From CCMP332 sp040218795 (lineage in GTDB: Bacteria > Bacteroidota > Bacteroidia > Cytophagales > CCMP332): 64,000 nt of DNA. Where the stretch lies: positions 35,907 through 99,906 of the forward strand of contig JAVJQT010000011.1 in the NCBI GenBank assembly GCA_040218795.1, written 5' to 3'. The notes below the pieces were generated by a model that made no database searches, had not been told where the DNA came from, and saw nothing but the letters and a program-made list of their open reading frames with translations. Below, piece by piece: positions 35,512-43,076 of this stretch. The position numbers and the translations under genes were made by a program. How positions within the stretch are numbered: position 1 is the stretch's first letter; every line of letters starts with the position of its first letter.

Positions 35512-35950
35512 GAGATATGTCATTGATACCAATTCGTTGATATCCTATTTTTCAGATATTTTTGGGGAGCCTTCAAAAATATCGAAATCCTCACTTAGTA
35601 TAATCAATTCCGCCTTTCTTCAGGAAAATGTAGTTTTAATCATCCCTAATGTTGTTTTCGTTGAAATATTTAAAAAGTGGTATCGGAGTAATGAGTGGTC
35701 AGAGAAAATTAAGTATGAAGTATATCAAAAGGTAATCTCGAGGCCTAATATCGAAATTCGCTCAATTGATATTGAGTTAATTGAATACTTTGTGAGTATT
35801 ACAGAAATTGAGTCTAAATACAATTTCGACAATCATGATAAGCAAATTTTAGCATGCGCAATGATGCTAGATTGTGATTTGATTACTTCAGATCAAAAGC
35901 TAATGAGGTATAATAGAAGAATGAATGTTGTTCCTGCCATACATAACTAA
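35504..35950 (+). CDS. cassette protein D: PIN-domain nuclease
   Basis: This 148-residue protein is a PIN-fold RNase: Asp8 ('YVIDTNSLISYF'), Glu54 ('VVFVEIFKKW'), Asp112 ('NHDKQILACAM') and Asp130 ('LITSDQKLM') form the metal-binding acidic set. PIN proteins of this size are usually VapC-type toxins that cut tRNA, rRNA or mRNA. Its start overlaps gene C by 8 bp. As the last gene of a cassette with an ATPase and next to a restriction system, it is the likely effector arm. All four acidic positions are intact, so it should be active when released. Confidence 0.87.
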   Translation: MAKRYVIDTNSLISYFSDIFGEPSKISKSSLSIINSAFLQENVVLIIPNVVFVEIFKKWYRSNEWSEKIKYEVYQKVISRPNIEIRSIDIELIEYFVSITEIESKYNFDNHDKQILACAMMLDCDLITSDQKLMRYNRRMNVVPAIHN

Positions 35951-36090
35951 TGTCTTTTTTATTTTATTAAATTTAAAACAATTAGCAATTACCAGCCAAA
36001 ATATTCACTTTAGATCGAGACAAGCGGAGCGATTGAAGGAGAATGCATATGATGTGATTCCACCTACAAATAACATTAATGGATAAATAT

Positions 36091-36572
36091 CATTTAGGCT
36101 TACTTCACTTGTTAAGAATATCCTTATTTAAATGGCCGCAAATCCCTTAACATAAAACACAATGTTATTTTACTTTCTTCGCTTTGCTCGAATGTCAAAT
36201 AACGATTTTATGTTAAATATCCGGCTTATATCACAGCATGTAAATAACTATCAGTCTACATTTAGGCTAACTTCAATTGTTAAGAATATCTTTATGTTTA
36301 TGGCCGCAAATCCCTTAACATAAAACACAATGTTATTTTACTTTCTTCGCTTTGCTCGAATGTCAAATAACGGTTTTATGTTAAATATCCGGCTTATATC
36401 ACAGCAGGTAAATAACTATTAGTCTACATTTAAACTAACTTCACTTGTTAATAATATCTTTATGTATATGGCCGCAAATCCCTTAACATAAAATCGTAAA
36501 CGTTATCGTACTGCGTAGCGATAACTGATTTTATGTTAAATATCCGGCTGCGCCGTCTATTACGGGATTTGC
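36091..36572. repeat. 168-bp tandem repeats (about 2.8 units) with nested palindromes
   Basis: Units begin with 'cattta' at 36091, 36259 and 36427, exactly 168 bp apart. Copies 1 and 2 are nearly identical; copy 3 keeps both ends but has a different inner loop. Each unit contains ttaacataaaa paired with ttttatgttaa. In copies 1 and 2 an inner gttattt/aaataac pair lies inside it. The arrangement recalls folded recombination sites or REP-type hairpins, but no integrase or transposase is in the window. The repeats sit at the right edge of the AT-rich accessory island. Confidence 0.85.
36474..36572. repeat. 99-bp nested palindrome in the third repeat unit
   Basis: Three paired segments are stacked: gcaaatccc (36474-36482) with gggatttgc (36564-36572); ttaacataaaatc (36483-36495) with gattttatgttaa (36527-36539), 13 bp perfect; and gttatcg (36502-36508) with cgataac (36519-36525). 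A side hairpin cggc-tgc-gccg lies in the unpaired 3' segment. On one strand this folds into a long bulged cruciform, a shape reminiscent of integron attC sites, though the consensus core is not evident. Confidence 0.75.
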
Positions 36573-36657
36573 TATTTGTGTTTCATAATTTATATTATGT
36601 TAAGTAAGTTATTTCAGGATATACCCTATTAAGCGTCAATGCTTTGGCCTTTCTTAA

Positions 36658-36665
36658 TATATTTG
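36658..36665 (+). promoter_or_regulatory. -7-like box of the lipoprotein gene
   Basis: tatatttg matches TAnnTTTG exactly, 23 bp before the preferred ATG at 36689. A matching -33 box at normal spacing is not evident. It supports the ATG at 36689, because a TTG start at 36644 would lie upstream of this promoter. Confidence 0.35.
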
Positions 36666-36688
36666 GGATAATTAATCATAATCTTATT

Positions 36689-37825
36689 ATGATCTCAATA
36701 AATAGAATTCTCCAGCTTACTGTACTCGTTTTATTATTCCTCTCAATCTCTTGTGACAATTCGAAGCAAAATGAAAGTCAATCCAGATCTCAGGAATCCG
36801 AAACCCAATTAGATGAAGATTCTAGTCCTGAAGAAGCCATTGGAGAATCAGTAACTGAATACTCCATTAAACTCAATGATCATTCTATTCCTTTGAATAT
36901 TTCTGAAACATTTAAAGAATATGCTGAAAATGCAATTCCCGATAACCTAAGTCTAAACTCCTCTGAAATAACGGTTTCTGAGCAAATAGAAGCCAATCTG
37001 CTGTATTTTGATTCTGCACACTTTTATTTAGAATTCAATGATATTGGCTACAGATATATGGCCATATACGACTGGTCGGGTGAAAATTTGGCGACTTCCC
37101 TCCTTATCGATCCGGGAATTAAAGGCTTTAGTTCTGCATCTAAGGCATTAATTGCCCCGGGGCATTTTCGCCTTGTATACACAATGAAGGATGATTCAAA
37201 AATCTACAAACATTATACACTGGATATTGATAGTAAAAAAATTATCGAAGTAAGCAGTCCTAAAACAGTCCTAGACTATTTTGTCTTATTGCCTGAAAAA
37301 TACCTCTCTCAATATTTTAATGGCCATATAAATCTCTATCCAAACTTATTTAAAGGCTCAGACTGGTATCATACCTTTATTTCGAAATCCTATGCCTCAG
37401 TTGTTGATTTTAAAAACGGATACCTAAAATTGATCAGTACAATGGCCGTATTTCAATCCGATCAGGGTCATTTATTTGTATTGAATAATTCAGCCGGAGG
37501 AACTTGTGAAACCTTCATTTTTAATTATTTCCTCAAATACGATCAGGAAAAGCGCCTTTTTACAGAAATTGAGCCCACCTCTATCCTTCCGGATATCAAT
37601 AAATACGATTTATTCATGGAGCCTGCCGAAATTGAAAAGCATTTTAAAGTAGATGAAATTGCATTGTGGTTTAAACCACCTCAATTTGGAACGGTCATGT
37701 CTGTTGATGGATTTATAGACGAATGTGGTATAGATGATGAAAGCAAACTCACTTTGATCACCAATAAAAAGACGATGAAATTGAAATGGAATAAAGTCAA
37801 CAGCAAATTCGAAATCCTGGAATAA
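36689..37825 (+). CDS. lipoprotein of unknown function
   Basis: The preferred start is the ATG at 36689 (378 residues). It gives a good lipoprotein signal ('ILQLTVLVLLFLSISC', Cys22); a TTG-started frame 45 bp upstream would bury the signal. After the Cys comes a Gln/Ser/Glu-rich linker ('NESQSRSQESETQLDEDSS'), then a globular domain ('YLEFNDIGYRYMAIYDWSG' ... 'FLKYDQEKRLFTEIEP') that I do not recognise. It would be anchored in the periplasm or outer membrane. It lies between the repeats and a convergent reductase gene, with no clear functional partner. Confidence 0.75.
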   Translation: MISINRILQLTVLVLLFLSISCDNSKQNESQSRSQESETQLDEDSSPEEAIGESVTEYSIKLNDHSIPLNISETFKEYAENAIPDNLSLNSSEITVSEQIEANLLYFDSAHFYLEFNDIGYRYMAIYDWSGENLATSLLIDPGIKGFSSASKALIAPGHFRLVYTMKDDSKIYKHYTLDIDSKKIIEVSSPKTVLDYFVLLPEKYLSQYFNGHINLYPNLFKGSDWYHTFISKSYASVVDFKNGYLKLISTMAVFQSDQGHLFVLNNSAGGTCETFIFNYFLKYDQEKRLFTEIEPTSILPDINKYDLFMEPAEIEKHFKVDEIALWFKPPQFGTVMSVDGFIDECGIDDESKLTLITNKKTMKLKWNKVNSKFEILE

Positions 37826-37845
37826 TACCCCGAATTAGCCCAGTT

Positions 37846-38892
37846 TTATAGCTTTTCCTTTAAATCTTCATTTACATTAATGACTACCTTTCCCTGTGTT
37901 TTTCCCGATTGAAATAGTTTGATGGCCTTATACATATCATCAAATTCAAAAATATGGCCAACTTTTGGGGCTTGAAGCTTCAATGCATTCATTTCTTTGA
38001 GTATTTGATGCATCAATTCCTTTTGTTGATAAAGCCAGATCAGGTTAAAGCCCATTATGGACTTATTGCTTTCAATCATTTTCTGTGGATCGATTTTAGG
38101 TCTTGTGAGGTACATATAAGCTAAACGTATCCAATTGGGAGAATTGGAATTATCGCCATAACGCGCAGAACCGTAATTGATTAATCTGCCCTGGGCTGCA
38201 AGAGCATTGTAACCGGCTTTAAAAACATTTCCACCAATACATTCCATAACTATGTCTAAGTCTCTGTTATTTAGCGCGATATGCAATTTGTTTTTGAAAT
38301 TTTTATCGCGGATAATCCAGTCATTATAGCCTTCCTGTTTTAGAATCTCGATTTTACTTTCCGAGCTGACCGTCCCGATGGTATAGGCATCAAATATTTT
38401 GGCGATCCGGTTGGCCATCAGACCGACACCTCCGGCCGCGCTGTGAATTAAAACACAGTCTCCTTTCTTTAAGCGCCCCAAATGCACCATGCCGTAATAG
38501 GCCGTTAAACTTTGTACCAAATAAGCAGCACCCTCTTCAAAAGACCATTTTTCGGGCAATGGAACAATATAATCCGCATCTATATTGATATGCGAGGTAT
38601 AGGCACCAAATCTTGTAATGCCCATCACCTTATCTCCGATTTTGAATTTTTCAATGCCCTCTCCCAGGGATATGATGATTCCGCTGTATTCCAGACCGGG
38701 AACAAAACTGCCTTTGGGTGTAGCGCCATACAAACCCAGAATGGCAAAAATGTCTGCGAAATTCAGTCCTATGCTGTGTATTTCTACTTGAACCTCCCCT
38801 TTTGAGGGTTCTTTTATGTCCTCAGATACCAATTTGAGGTTTTTGATATTACCTGCCTTTGCAATGCGATAGGCTTTTCTGCTTTTACTCAT
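37846..38892 (-). CDS. zinc-independent MDR-family quinone reductase (VAT1-like)
   Basis: This 348-residue medium-chain dehydrogenase/reductase has a GroES-like N-terminus ('GEVQVEIHSIGLNFADIFAI') and a Rossmann NADPH site ('LIHSAAGGVGLMANRIAKIF'). The catalytic zinc cysteine set of alcohol dehydrogenases is missing, as in quinone oxidoreductases. 'LVQSLTAYYGMVHLGRLKKG' resembles the VAT-1 branch. It reduces quinones or other alpha,beta-unsaturated carbonyls with NADPH. It is transcribed toward the lipoprotein gene, ending 21 bp from it. It appears to be a single-gene unit, upstream region 38893-38996. Confidence 0.9.
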   Translation of the reverse strand: MSKSRKAYRIAKAGNIKNLKLVSEDIKEPSKGEVQVEIHSIGLNFADIFAILGLYGATPKGSFVPGLEYSGIIISLGEGIEKFKIGDKVMGITRFGAYTSHINIDADYIVPLPEKWSFEEGAAYLVQSLTAYYGMVHLGRLKKGDCVLIHSAAGGVGLMANRIAKIFDAYTIGTVSSESKIEILKQEGYNDWIIRDKNFKNKLHIALNNRDLDIVMECIGGNVFKAGYNALAAQGRLINYGSARYGDNSNSPNWIRLAYMYLTRPKIDPQKMIESNKSIMGFNLIWLYQQKELMHQILKEMNALKLQAPKVGHIFEFDDMYKAIKLFQSGKTQGKVVINVNEDLKEKL

Positions 38893-38996
38893 AAATGCTT
38901 TCCAGCCTTAAATGTCATCAGCCATTATTGTCAATCAACTTATCAACGAAATTGAACAGAAATTTCGCATTATCACAAATGCAGAATAAATTAAAC

Positions 38997-39323
38997 CTAA
39001 GTATCCAAATGCTCTCCCAAACGATCGAGTGAATCCGTCCAGAATTTGTCGTAAAAAGCCAGCCATTCGGAAACAGATTTTAATTCCTTGGGATTGGCCT
39101 GAATCAAACGCTCCCTGCCCTTGCTCTCTATGGAAATTAAACCCGCCGATTCCAAAGACTTGATATGCTTTGTCACGCCCTGTCTGCTTATCTCAAAGTT
39201 TTGGGCGATCTGTGAAATCGGCATCGCTGCACTGGCAATCACCAGTGCATGAAATATTTCCCGCCGTGTGGGATCGGCTATGGCTTTAAAAATGCGATCA
39301 ATGCGCTGGTTCTGTTTGGCCAT
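38997..39323 (-). CDS. ArsR-family winged-helix repressor
   Basis: The preferred start is the ATG at 39323 (108 residues; 12 extra codons in front are less likely). The sequence is an ArsR-type winged helix: 'IFKAIADPTRREIFHALVIA', 'ISQIAQNFEISRQGVTKHIK' and 'LISIESKGRERLIQ'. It lacks the metal-binding cysteine motif, as do ArsR proteins paired with SRPBCC (AHSA1) genes. The start lies inside the end of the SRPBCC gene (26-bp overlap). The pair probably represses its own operon through the two palindromes 17 to 74 bp upstream of the SRPBCC start. Confidence 0.9.
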   Translation of the reverse strand: MAKQNQRIDRIFKAIADPTRREIFHALVIASAAMPISQIAQNFEISRQGVTKHIKSLESAGLISIESKGRERLIQANPKELKSVSEWLAFYDKFWTDSLDRLGEHLDT

Positions 39324-39729
39324 CTTTGAGGTAATTTGGTAAAACTGATAAACAAGCATCCCATCCCATATCGAAATGCCCCATAACTTCTTCAGCGGCT
39401 TCTCCGTGTTTGGAAATACCCGAATGCACCAGTATTAATTTGGTCTGGCTTCCCTCCTGTTTTAGAGTCCAGGTGACAATGGTCTCAATCGCTGATTCTC
39501 CCGAGCCCCAGGTGTATTTTAAGGTATAAGGATTCGCTTCAAGAACTCTCCCCTTCACTTTTGTACTTCCGTGTTCTTCAGTTGCGGTAAGGGTGTATTG
39601 ATAACCGGCTTCCGCTTTGAAATCGGCATGTATAAACCATTTTGAAATTTGTTCTGCTTCTGTAATGGCCTTCCATACTTTGTCGATGCTGTGATTAAAC
39701 AGCTTTTCTTTTACTATCTGATCTTTCAT
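39298..39729 (-). CDS. SRPBCC (AHSA1-like) domain protein
   Basis: This 143-residue protein has the START-like helix-grip fold of AHSA1/SRPBCC: 'HSIDKVWKAITEAEQISKWF', 'YQYTLTATEEHGSTKVKGRV', 'LKYTWGSGESAIETIVTWTL' and 'MGHFDMGWDACLSVLPNYL'. Proteins of this group bind hydrophobic ligands; the ligand here is unknown. It is translated together with the ArsR regulator, a common pairing in Bacteroidota. The two perfect palindromes upstream suggest tight self-control. Confidence 0.9.
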   Translation of the reverse strand: MKDQIVKEKLFNHSIDKVWKAITEAEQISKWFIHADFKAEAGYQYTLTATEEHGSTKVKGRVLEANPYTLKYTWGSGESAIETIVTWTLKQEGSQTKLILVHSGISKHGEAAEEVMGHFDMGWDACLSVLPNYLKDGQTEPAH

Positions 39730-39745
39730 GATTTTTTAATTATAT

Positions 39746-39761
39746 GCAACTAATAAGTTGC
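39746..39761. promoter_or_regulatory. ArsR operator candidate 1 (proximal)
   Basis: gcaact-aata-agttgc is a perfect inverted repeat of 6-bp arms, beginning 17 bp upstream of the SRPBCC start codon. A near-identical element lies 42 bp further out. Position and symmetry suit a winged-helix dimer such as the ArsR protein in the same operon. Confidence 0.65.
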
Positions 39762-39787
39762 TAATATATCAGGGATTTTTTTAATAT

Positions 39788-39803
39788 GCAACTATTTAGT
39801 TGC
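39788..39803. promoter_or_regulatory. ArsR operator candidate 2 (distal)
   Basis: gcaacta-tt-tagttgc is a perfect palindrome with 7-bp arms. Its start is exactly 42 bp from that of the proximal element, four turns of B-DNA, so two dimers would bind the same face. It also lies between the SRPBCC operon and the end of the antitoxin gene. Confidence 0.65.
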
Positions 39804-39828
39804 TTAATAAGTAAGAATGAAAATATTC

Positions 39829-40245
39829 TTATTGTGAAATTGTACTATTATCGACTTTGGAGATTAATTTATAAGGTCTGTTAAAAGCTTCCTGGGATAA
39901 TTTGAAATGAGCTGATAACAACCTGATATTTTCTTTTGAAAGTCCCTTCCTGTAATTTAAAATACTTGAAACCATGCCTTTGGATACCTTTAGTATTTCA
40001 ATCAAATCTTTTGATTTTAGATTATTCTCTTTCATTAGAGATTTCAGCAGTTGAACCGGATCAAGGTCGCTTAAAGTATTATGTTGCTCATCCCAGTTTT
40101 CTATGAGTAAGGTTAAAAGATCAATCTGATCTTCAATATCTGTATTTCGTACTTTTTTATTTTGAATAAGAAGTTCACGAAGCTCTTTGCAATATATTTC
40201 ATATTGCTCTTCATTCTTGATCACAGTATATTTTAAAACTTCCAT
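39829..40245 (-). CDS. higA: HigA-type antitoxin (XRE helix-turn-helix)
   Basis: This 138-residue protein has an N-terminal helical part that likely binds the toxin ('YEIYCKELRELLIQNKKV') and a C-terminal Cro/XRE helix-turn-helix ('LLKSLMKENNLKSKDLIEIL', 'KVSKGMVSSILNYRKGLS'). It follows the toxin gene with a single base between them, the toxin-first order typical of higBA. It would neutralise the toxin and repress the operon through the 17-bp palindrome upstream. Confidence 0.9.
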   Translation of the reverse strand: MEVLKYTVIKNEEQYEIYCKELRELLIQNKKVRNTDIEDQIDLLTLLIENWDEQHNTLSDLDPVQLLKSLMKENNLKSKDLIEILKVSKGMVSSILNYRKGLSKENIRLLSAHFKLSQEAFNRPYKLISKVDNSTISQ

Positions 40246-40246
40246 T

Positions 40247-40579
40247 TCAATAATCGTTTATTTTATATTGACGACCCTGTCTACATAATTCGGTGTATTC
40301 CGCATGTGTTCCAATCCAGGTCACATACAGATGTACCTTTTTAAATCCGAAAAAATATTCACATATCATTCTATATTTATTCCCTCCTATATTGAAAACG
40401 ACTCTATTTGTGCCATTTCCTAAAATATCGGCAGAATTGAAGCTTTTAATGATATCTAATGGGTTAATCCAATCAGCGTTCTTCATAATATTGAACCATG
40501 ACTCAAATCCAGCTAAACTCTGATTATTAGTTTCAATGTAATTTTCAATGGATTGCTTCTTAATGAGTCTAACCTTCAC
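40247..40579 (-). CDS. higB: HigB-type toxin (ribosome-dependent mRNA interferase)
   Basis: This 110-residue basic protein matches the HigB family: 'FNSADILGNGTNRVVFNIGG', 'NKYRMICEYFFGFKKVHLYV' and 'TWIGTHAEYTELC'. HigB toxins have a RelE-like fold and cut mRNA on the ribosome. It is the first gene of the pair, 1 bp before the antitoxin. A perfect 17-bp palindrome 27 bp upstream of its start should be the antitoxin's operator. It is full length with no frame break. Confidence 0.9.
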   Translation of the reverse strand: MKVRLIKKQSIENYIETNNQSLAGFESWFNIMKNADWINPLDIIKSFNSADILGNGTNRVVFNIGGNKYRMICEYFFGFKKVHLYVTWIGTHAEYTELCRQGRQYKINDY

Positions 40580-40605
40580 ATTTCATATATCAAAATTAAC
40601 AATAA

Positions 40606-40622
40606 GTTTACATAATGTAAAC
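40606..40622. promoter_or_regulatory. HigA operator: perfect 17-bp palindrome
   Basis: gtttacat-a-atgtaaac is perfectly symmetrical around one central base, 27 bp upstream of the higB start codon. The antitoxin encoded in the operon carries a Cro-type helix-turn-helix that would be expected to bind it. No other copy of this exact palindrome was noticed in the window. Confidence 0.7.
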
Positions 40623-40866
40623 ATTTATTCTGATTTCTGGAATTCTCAATTATTCATGAAATCATAATTGGGTTTTAAAATTAGCCATCATCCTTCTTTA
40701 AAAATCAATCATTGTATGAAGCCCGTCTTTGATCTATTCCATACTGTTTATTAATTAGGCTTATTAAGATTTTAATCTGCATCTCAATTCATTTTTAATT
40801 CCTAATTCCTAATTCCCAATTTTTAGCCCTTCACACATTCATAAAAAAAAATCTGTTTTCAGTCCT

Positions 40867-40874
40867 TATTTTTG
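40867..40874 (+). promoter_or_regulatory. -7-like box close to the PIF1-like helicase start
   Basis: tatttttg matches TAnnTTTG exactly and ends six bases before the ATG at 40881. This predicts a transcript with almost no leader. No clear -33 box was found at normal spacing. It also shows that the TTG at 40872 lies within the promoter and is not the start. Confidence 0.4.
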
Positions 40875-40880
40875 CGGCCT

Positions 40881-43055
40881 ATGGAATTACAGGCCATGGC
40901 CAAATTGGCCGCCAGCTACGTAAATACGACCAGCAGACATATATTTCTCACGGGAAAGGCCGGTACGGGCAAAACGACTTTTCTCAAATACATTATCGAT
41001 CATACGCATAAAAAAGCGGTAGTTGCAGCTCCAACAGGTATTGCTGCCATCAATGCGGGCGGTGTTACCCTGCATTCGCTTTTGCAATTGCCTTTTGGGT
41101 CTTTTATTCCTGAAAATATAGCCTTAGAGCAAACAAATGACCGGGTTTCCATCCCAAAGACCCTTTTTCAGGACTTTAAGTTTAATGCCAGCAAAAGACA
41201 GCTGATCAATGAAATTGAGCTTTTAATCATCGATGAAGTCAGTATGCTTCGAGCCGATCTTCTCGATTGTATCGATTTTACTTTGCGTTACCTCCGCAAA
41301 AACGCCTCTCCTTTTGGTGCGCTTCAAATCCTGTTTATCGGTGATTTAATGCAATTGCCTCCGGTGGTAAAAGAACATGAGAAAAGACTGCTGAGCCATT
41401 ATTATCCGAGTCTTTACTTTTTTTATGCCAAAGCACTTGAAAACAATGCACCCATACATGTAGAGCTTAATAAAATATTCCGGCAGGAAGATCAGGATTT
41501 TATCGATTTGCTAAACCGATTGCGTCACAATGCACAAACAAGGGAAGATCTTAATTTCCTTAATGGCTATTACAATCCTGATTTTGCCGAAGCCGGGGAA
41601 GCGGGTTTTATCCATTTGACCACACATAATTATCGCGCGGATAAACTCAATCAGCAAAAACTGAGTGATTTGGATGTGCCGCTTTATACCTTTCATGCAG
41701 AAATTGATGGCACATTTCCCGAGAGCATGTTTCCTACTTCTGAAGAACTGCTTTTAAAAGAAGGCGCACAGGTCATGTTCATCAAAAACGATCCGAGCGG
41801 TGAAGGGCAATTTTTTAACGGTAAAATCGGCTTGATTTCTAGTCTTACGCAAGAGGAAATATGGGTCCAATTTGAAAACGGTTCCGAAGTGCTGGTGAGT
41901 CCCTATGTCTGGGAAAACAAAAGATACATTCTCGATAAGGAAAGCAATGAAATTGAAGAAAGCTATCTCGGAAGTTTTAAGCAATACCCTATCAAATTAG
42001 CCTGGGCGGTGACGATCCATAAAAGTCAGGGTTTGACCTTTGAAAAAGCCATTCTGGATCTCTCGGGCACCTTTGCCCCCGGACAACTTTACGTCGCGCT
42101 ATCCCGATTGACATCGCTGAAAGGCTTGGTTCTATCTTCTCCCCTTCCCGAAAATCCTCCGAAAATTGACGAAAGTCTGGCGCGTTTTAATGCCACACAA
42201 TTGGAGCAAAAAGAACTGGAAGAAAATCTGGAAGACAATCAAAAGGCCTTTGTATTGGAGCTTGGACAGAATGCCTATGATCTTTCGGCATTGCACAATA
42301 AACTAAAGAATCATCAGAAAAGCTTTAACAAAGATGAAAATCGCTCAATCAAACAGAAATACAGCGAATGGACAAAAGCGATTCTGGATGAAATTCAGGA
42401 ATTAAAACCCATTGGAGAGGGATTTTCAAAGGAAATTCAACGCATTCTAGGCCATGCGGATTATCTCGATCGCTTAGCTGAAAGAAGCATAAAAGCAGAA
42501 GACTATTTCCTCGATAAACTCCTTCCCATAGCGGAAAAGATTCAGGCCCATGCTTCCGAAATAGCAAAGGAAAAAAAGGTAAAGGCTTATCGCAAAGAGC
42601 TGGAAGATATCAGCGATGTATTGATTCGAAAGATTCAGGATATAGAACGCTTTTCATATTTAATCGGGAATTTGAAATCGGGCGCTGATTTTAGAGAAAA
42701 ATTTAAATCCCGTCTCAGTAAGGATCTGATATCCGGGAAATTAAAAAAGCCGCCCAAAGATAAAACCCCTACGGCTGAAATCACCTTCAAATTATTTCAG
42801 AATGGCAAATCTATTAAGGAAATAGCAGCAGAAAGAGCCTTGGCGGAAAGCACCATCGAGGGCCATTTGGCTGAATATATAAAAACCGGAAAAATTCCCA
42901 TCGAAGATCTGGTATCCAATGCCAAAATCAAGAAAATACAAAAGGTGCTTGAATCCGATGCTGTAGGCTTAGCCGAAATCAAATCCAATCTTCCCAAAAG
43001 TTATTCCTATGGAGAGATCAAAATGGTAATTGCTCATCAGAATAGATTAACTTAG
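40881..43055 (+). CDS. PIF1-like superfamily 1B DNA helicase with C-terminal HTH
   Basis: The ATG at 40881 gives 724 residues. The helicase core has Walker A 'LTGKAGTGKTTFL' (Gly25 to Thr32), 'APTGIAAINAGGVTLHSLLQ', Walker B 'LLIIDEVSML', and the late motifs 'KLAWAVTIHKSQGLTFEKAI' and 'LYVALSRLTSLKGL'. A charged region ('FSKEIQRILGHADYLDRLAE') links it to a C-terminal helix-turn-helix ('FKLFQNGKSIKEIAAERALA'). PIF1 helicases unwind DNA 5' to 3', including G-quadruplexes and RNA-DNA hybrids. It looks like a core gene of the phylum and is transcribed alone or with the DUF2911 gene 21 bp later. Confidence 0.92.
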   Translation: MELQAMAKLAASYVNTTSRHIFLTGKAGTGKTTFLKYIIDHTHKKAVVAAPTGIAAINAGGVTLHSLLQLPFGSFIPENIALEQTNDRVSIPKTLFQDFKFNASKRQLINEIELLIIDEVSMLRADLLDCIDFTLRYLRKNASPFGALQILFIGDLMQLPPVVKEHEKRLLSHYYPSLYFFYAKALENNAPIHVELNKIFRQEDQDFIDLLNRLRHNAQTREDLNFLNGYYNPDFAEAGEAGFIHLTTHNYRADKLNQQKLSDLDVPLYTFHAEIDGTFPESMFPTSEELLLKEGAQVMFIKNDPSGEGQFFNGKIGLISSLTQEEIWVQFENGSEVLVSPYVWENKRYILDKESNEIEESYLGSFKQYPIKLAWAVTIHKSQGLTFEKAILDLSGTFAPGQLYVALSRLTSLKGLVLSSPLPENPPKIDESLARFNATQLEQKELEENLEDNQKAFVLELGQNAYDLSALHNKLKNHQKSFNKDENRSIKQKYSEWTKAILDEIQELKPIGEGFSKEIQRILGHADYLDRLAERSIKAEDYFLDKLLPIAEKIQAHASEIAKEKKVKAYRKELEDISDVLIRKIQDIERFSYLIGNLKSGADFREKFKSRLSKDLISGKLKKPPKDKTPTAEITFKLFQNGKSIKEIAAERALAESTIEGHLAEYIKTGKIPIEDLVSNAKIKKIQKVLESDAVGLAEIKSNLPKSYSYGEIKMVIAHQNRLT

Positions 43056-43076
43056 GCGCTTTAAAAATCAGAAAAA

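Larger units (their letters stand above)
35951..36688. other. 738-bp non-coding region holding tandem repeats
   Basis: After the PIN gene there is about 140 bp of plain AT-rich sequence, then 168-bp tandem units with nested palindromes (36091 to about 36572), then about 115 bp that contain a -7-like box for the next lipoprotein gene. No coding frame is convincing here; the TTG-started extension at 36644 of the lipoprotein frame is unlikely to be translated. Confidence 0.6.

Noticed and set aside
35140..35950. Simple VapBC toxin-antitoxin pair
   Set aside because: Possible, but the upstream protein has no DNA-binding domain and both genes are joined to the ATPase cassette, so a plain VapBC label is not supported.
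36091..36572. CRISPR array
   Set aside because: The repeated unit is 168 bp and palindromic, with no short repeats and variable spacers, and no cas genes are present.
36644..36688. TTG-started N-terminal extension of the lipoprotein
   Set aside because: It would place 15 residues before a good lipoprotein signal and lies upstream of the -7-like box.
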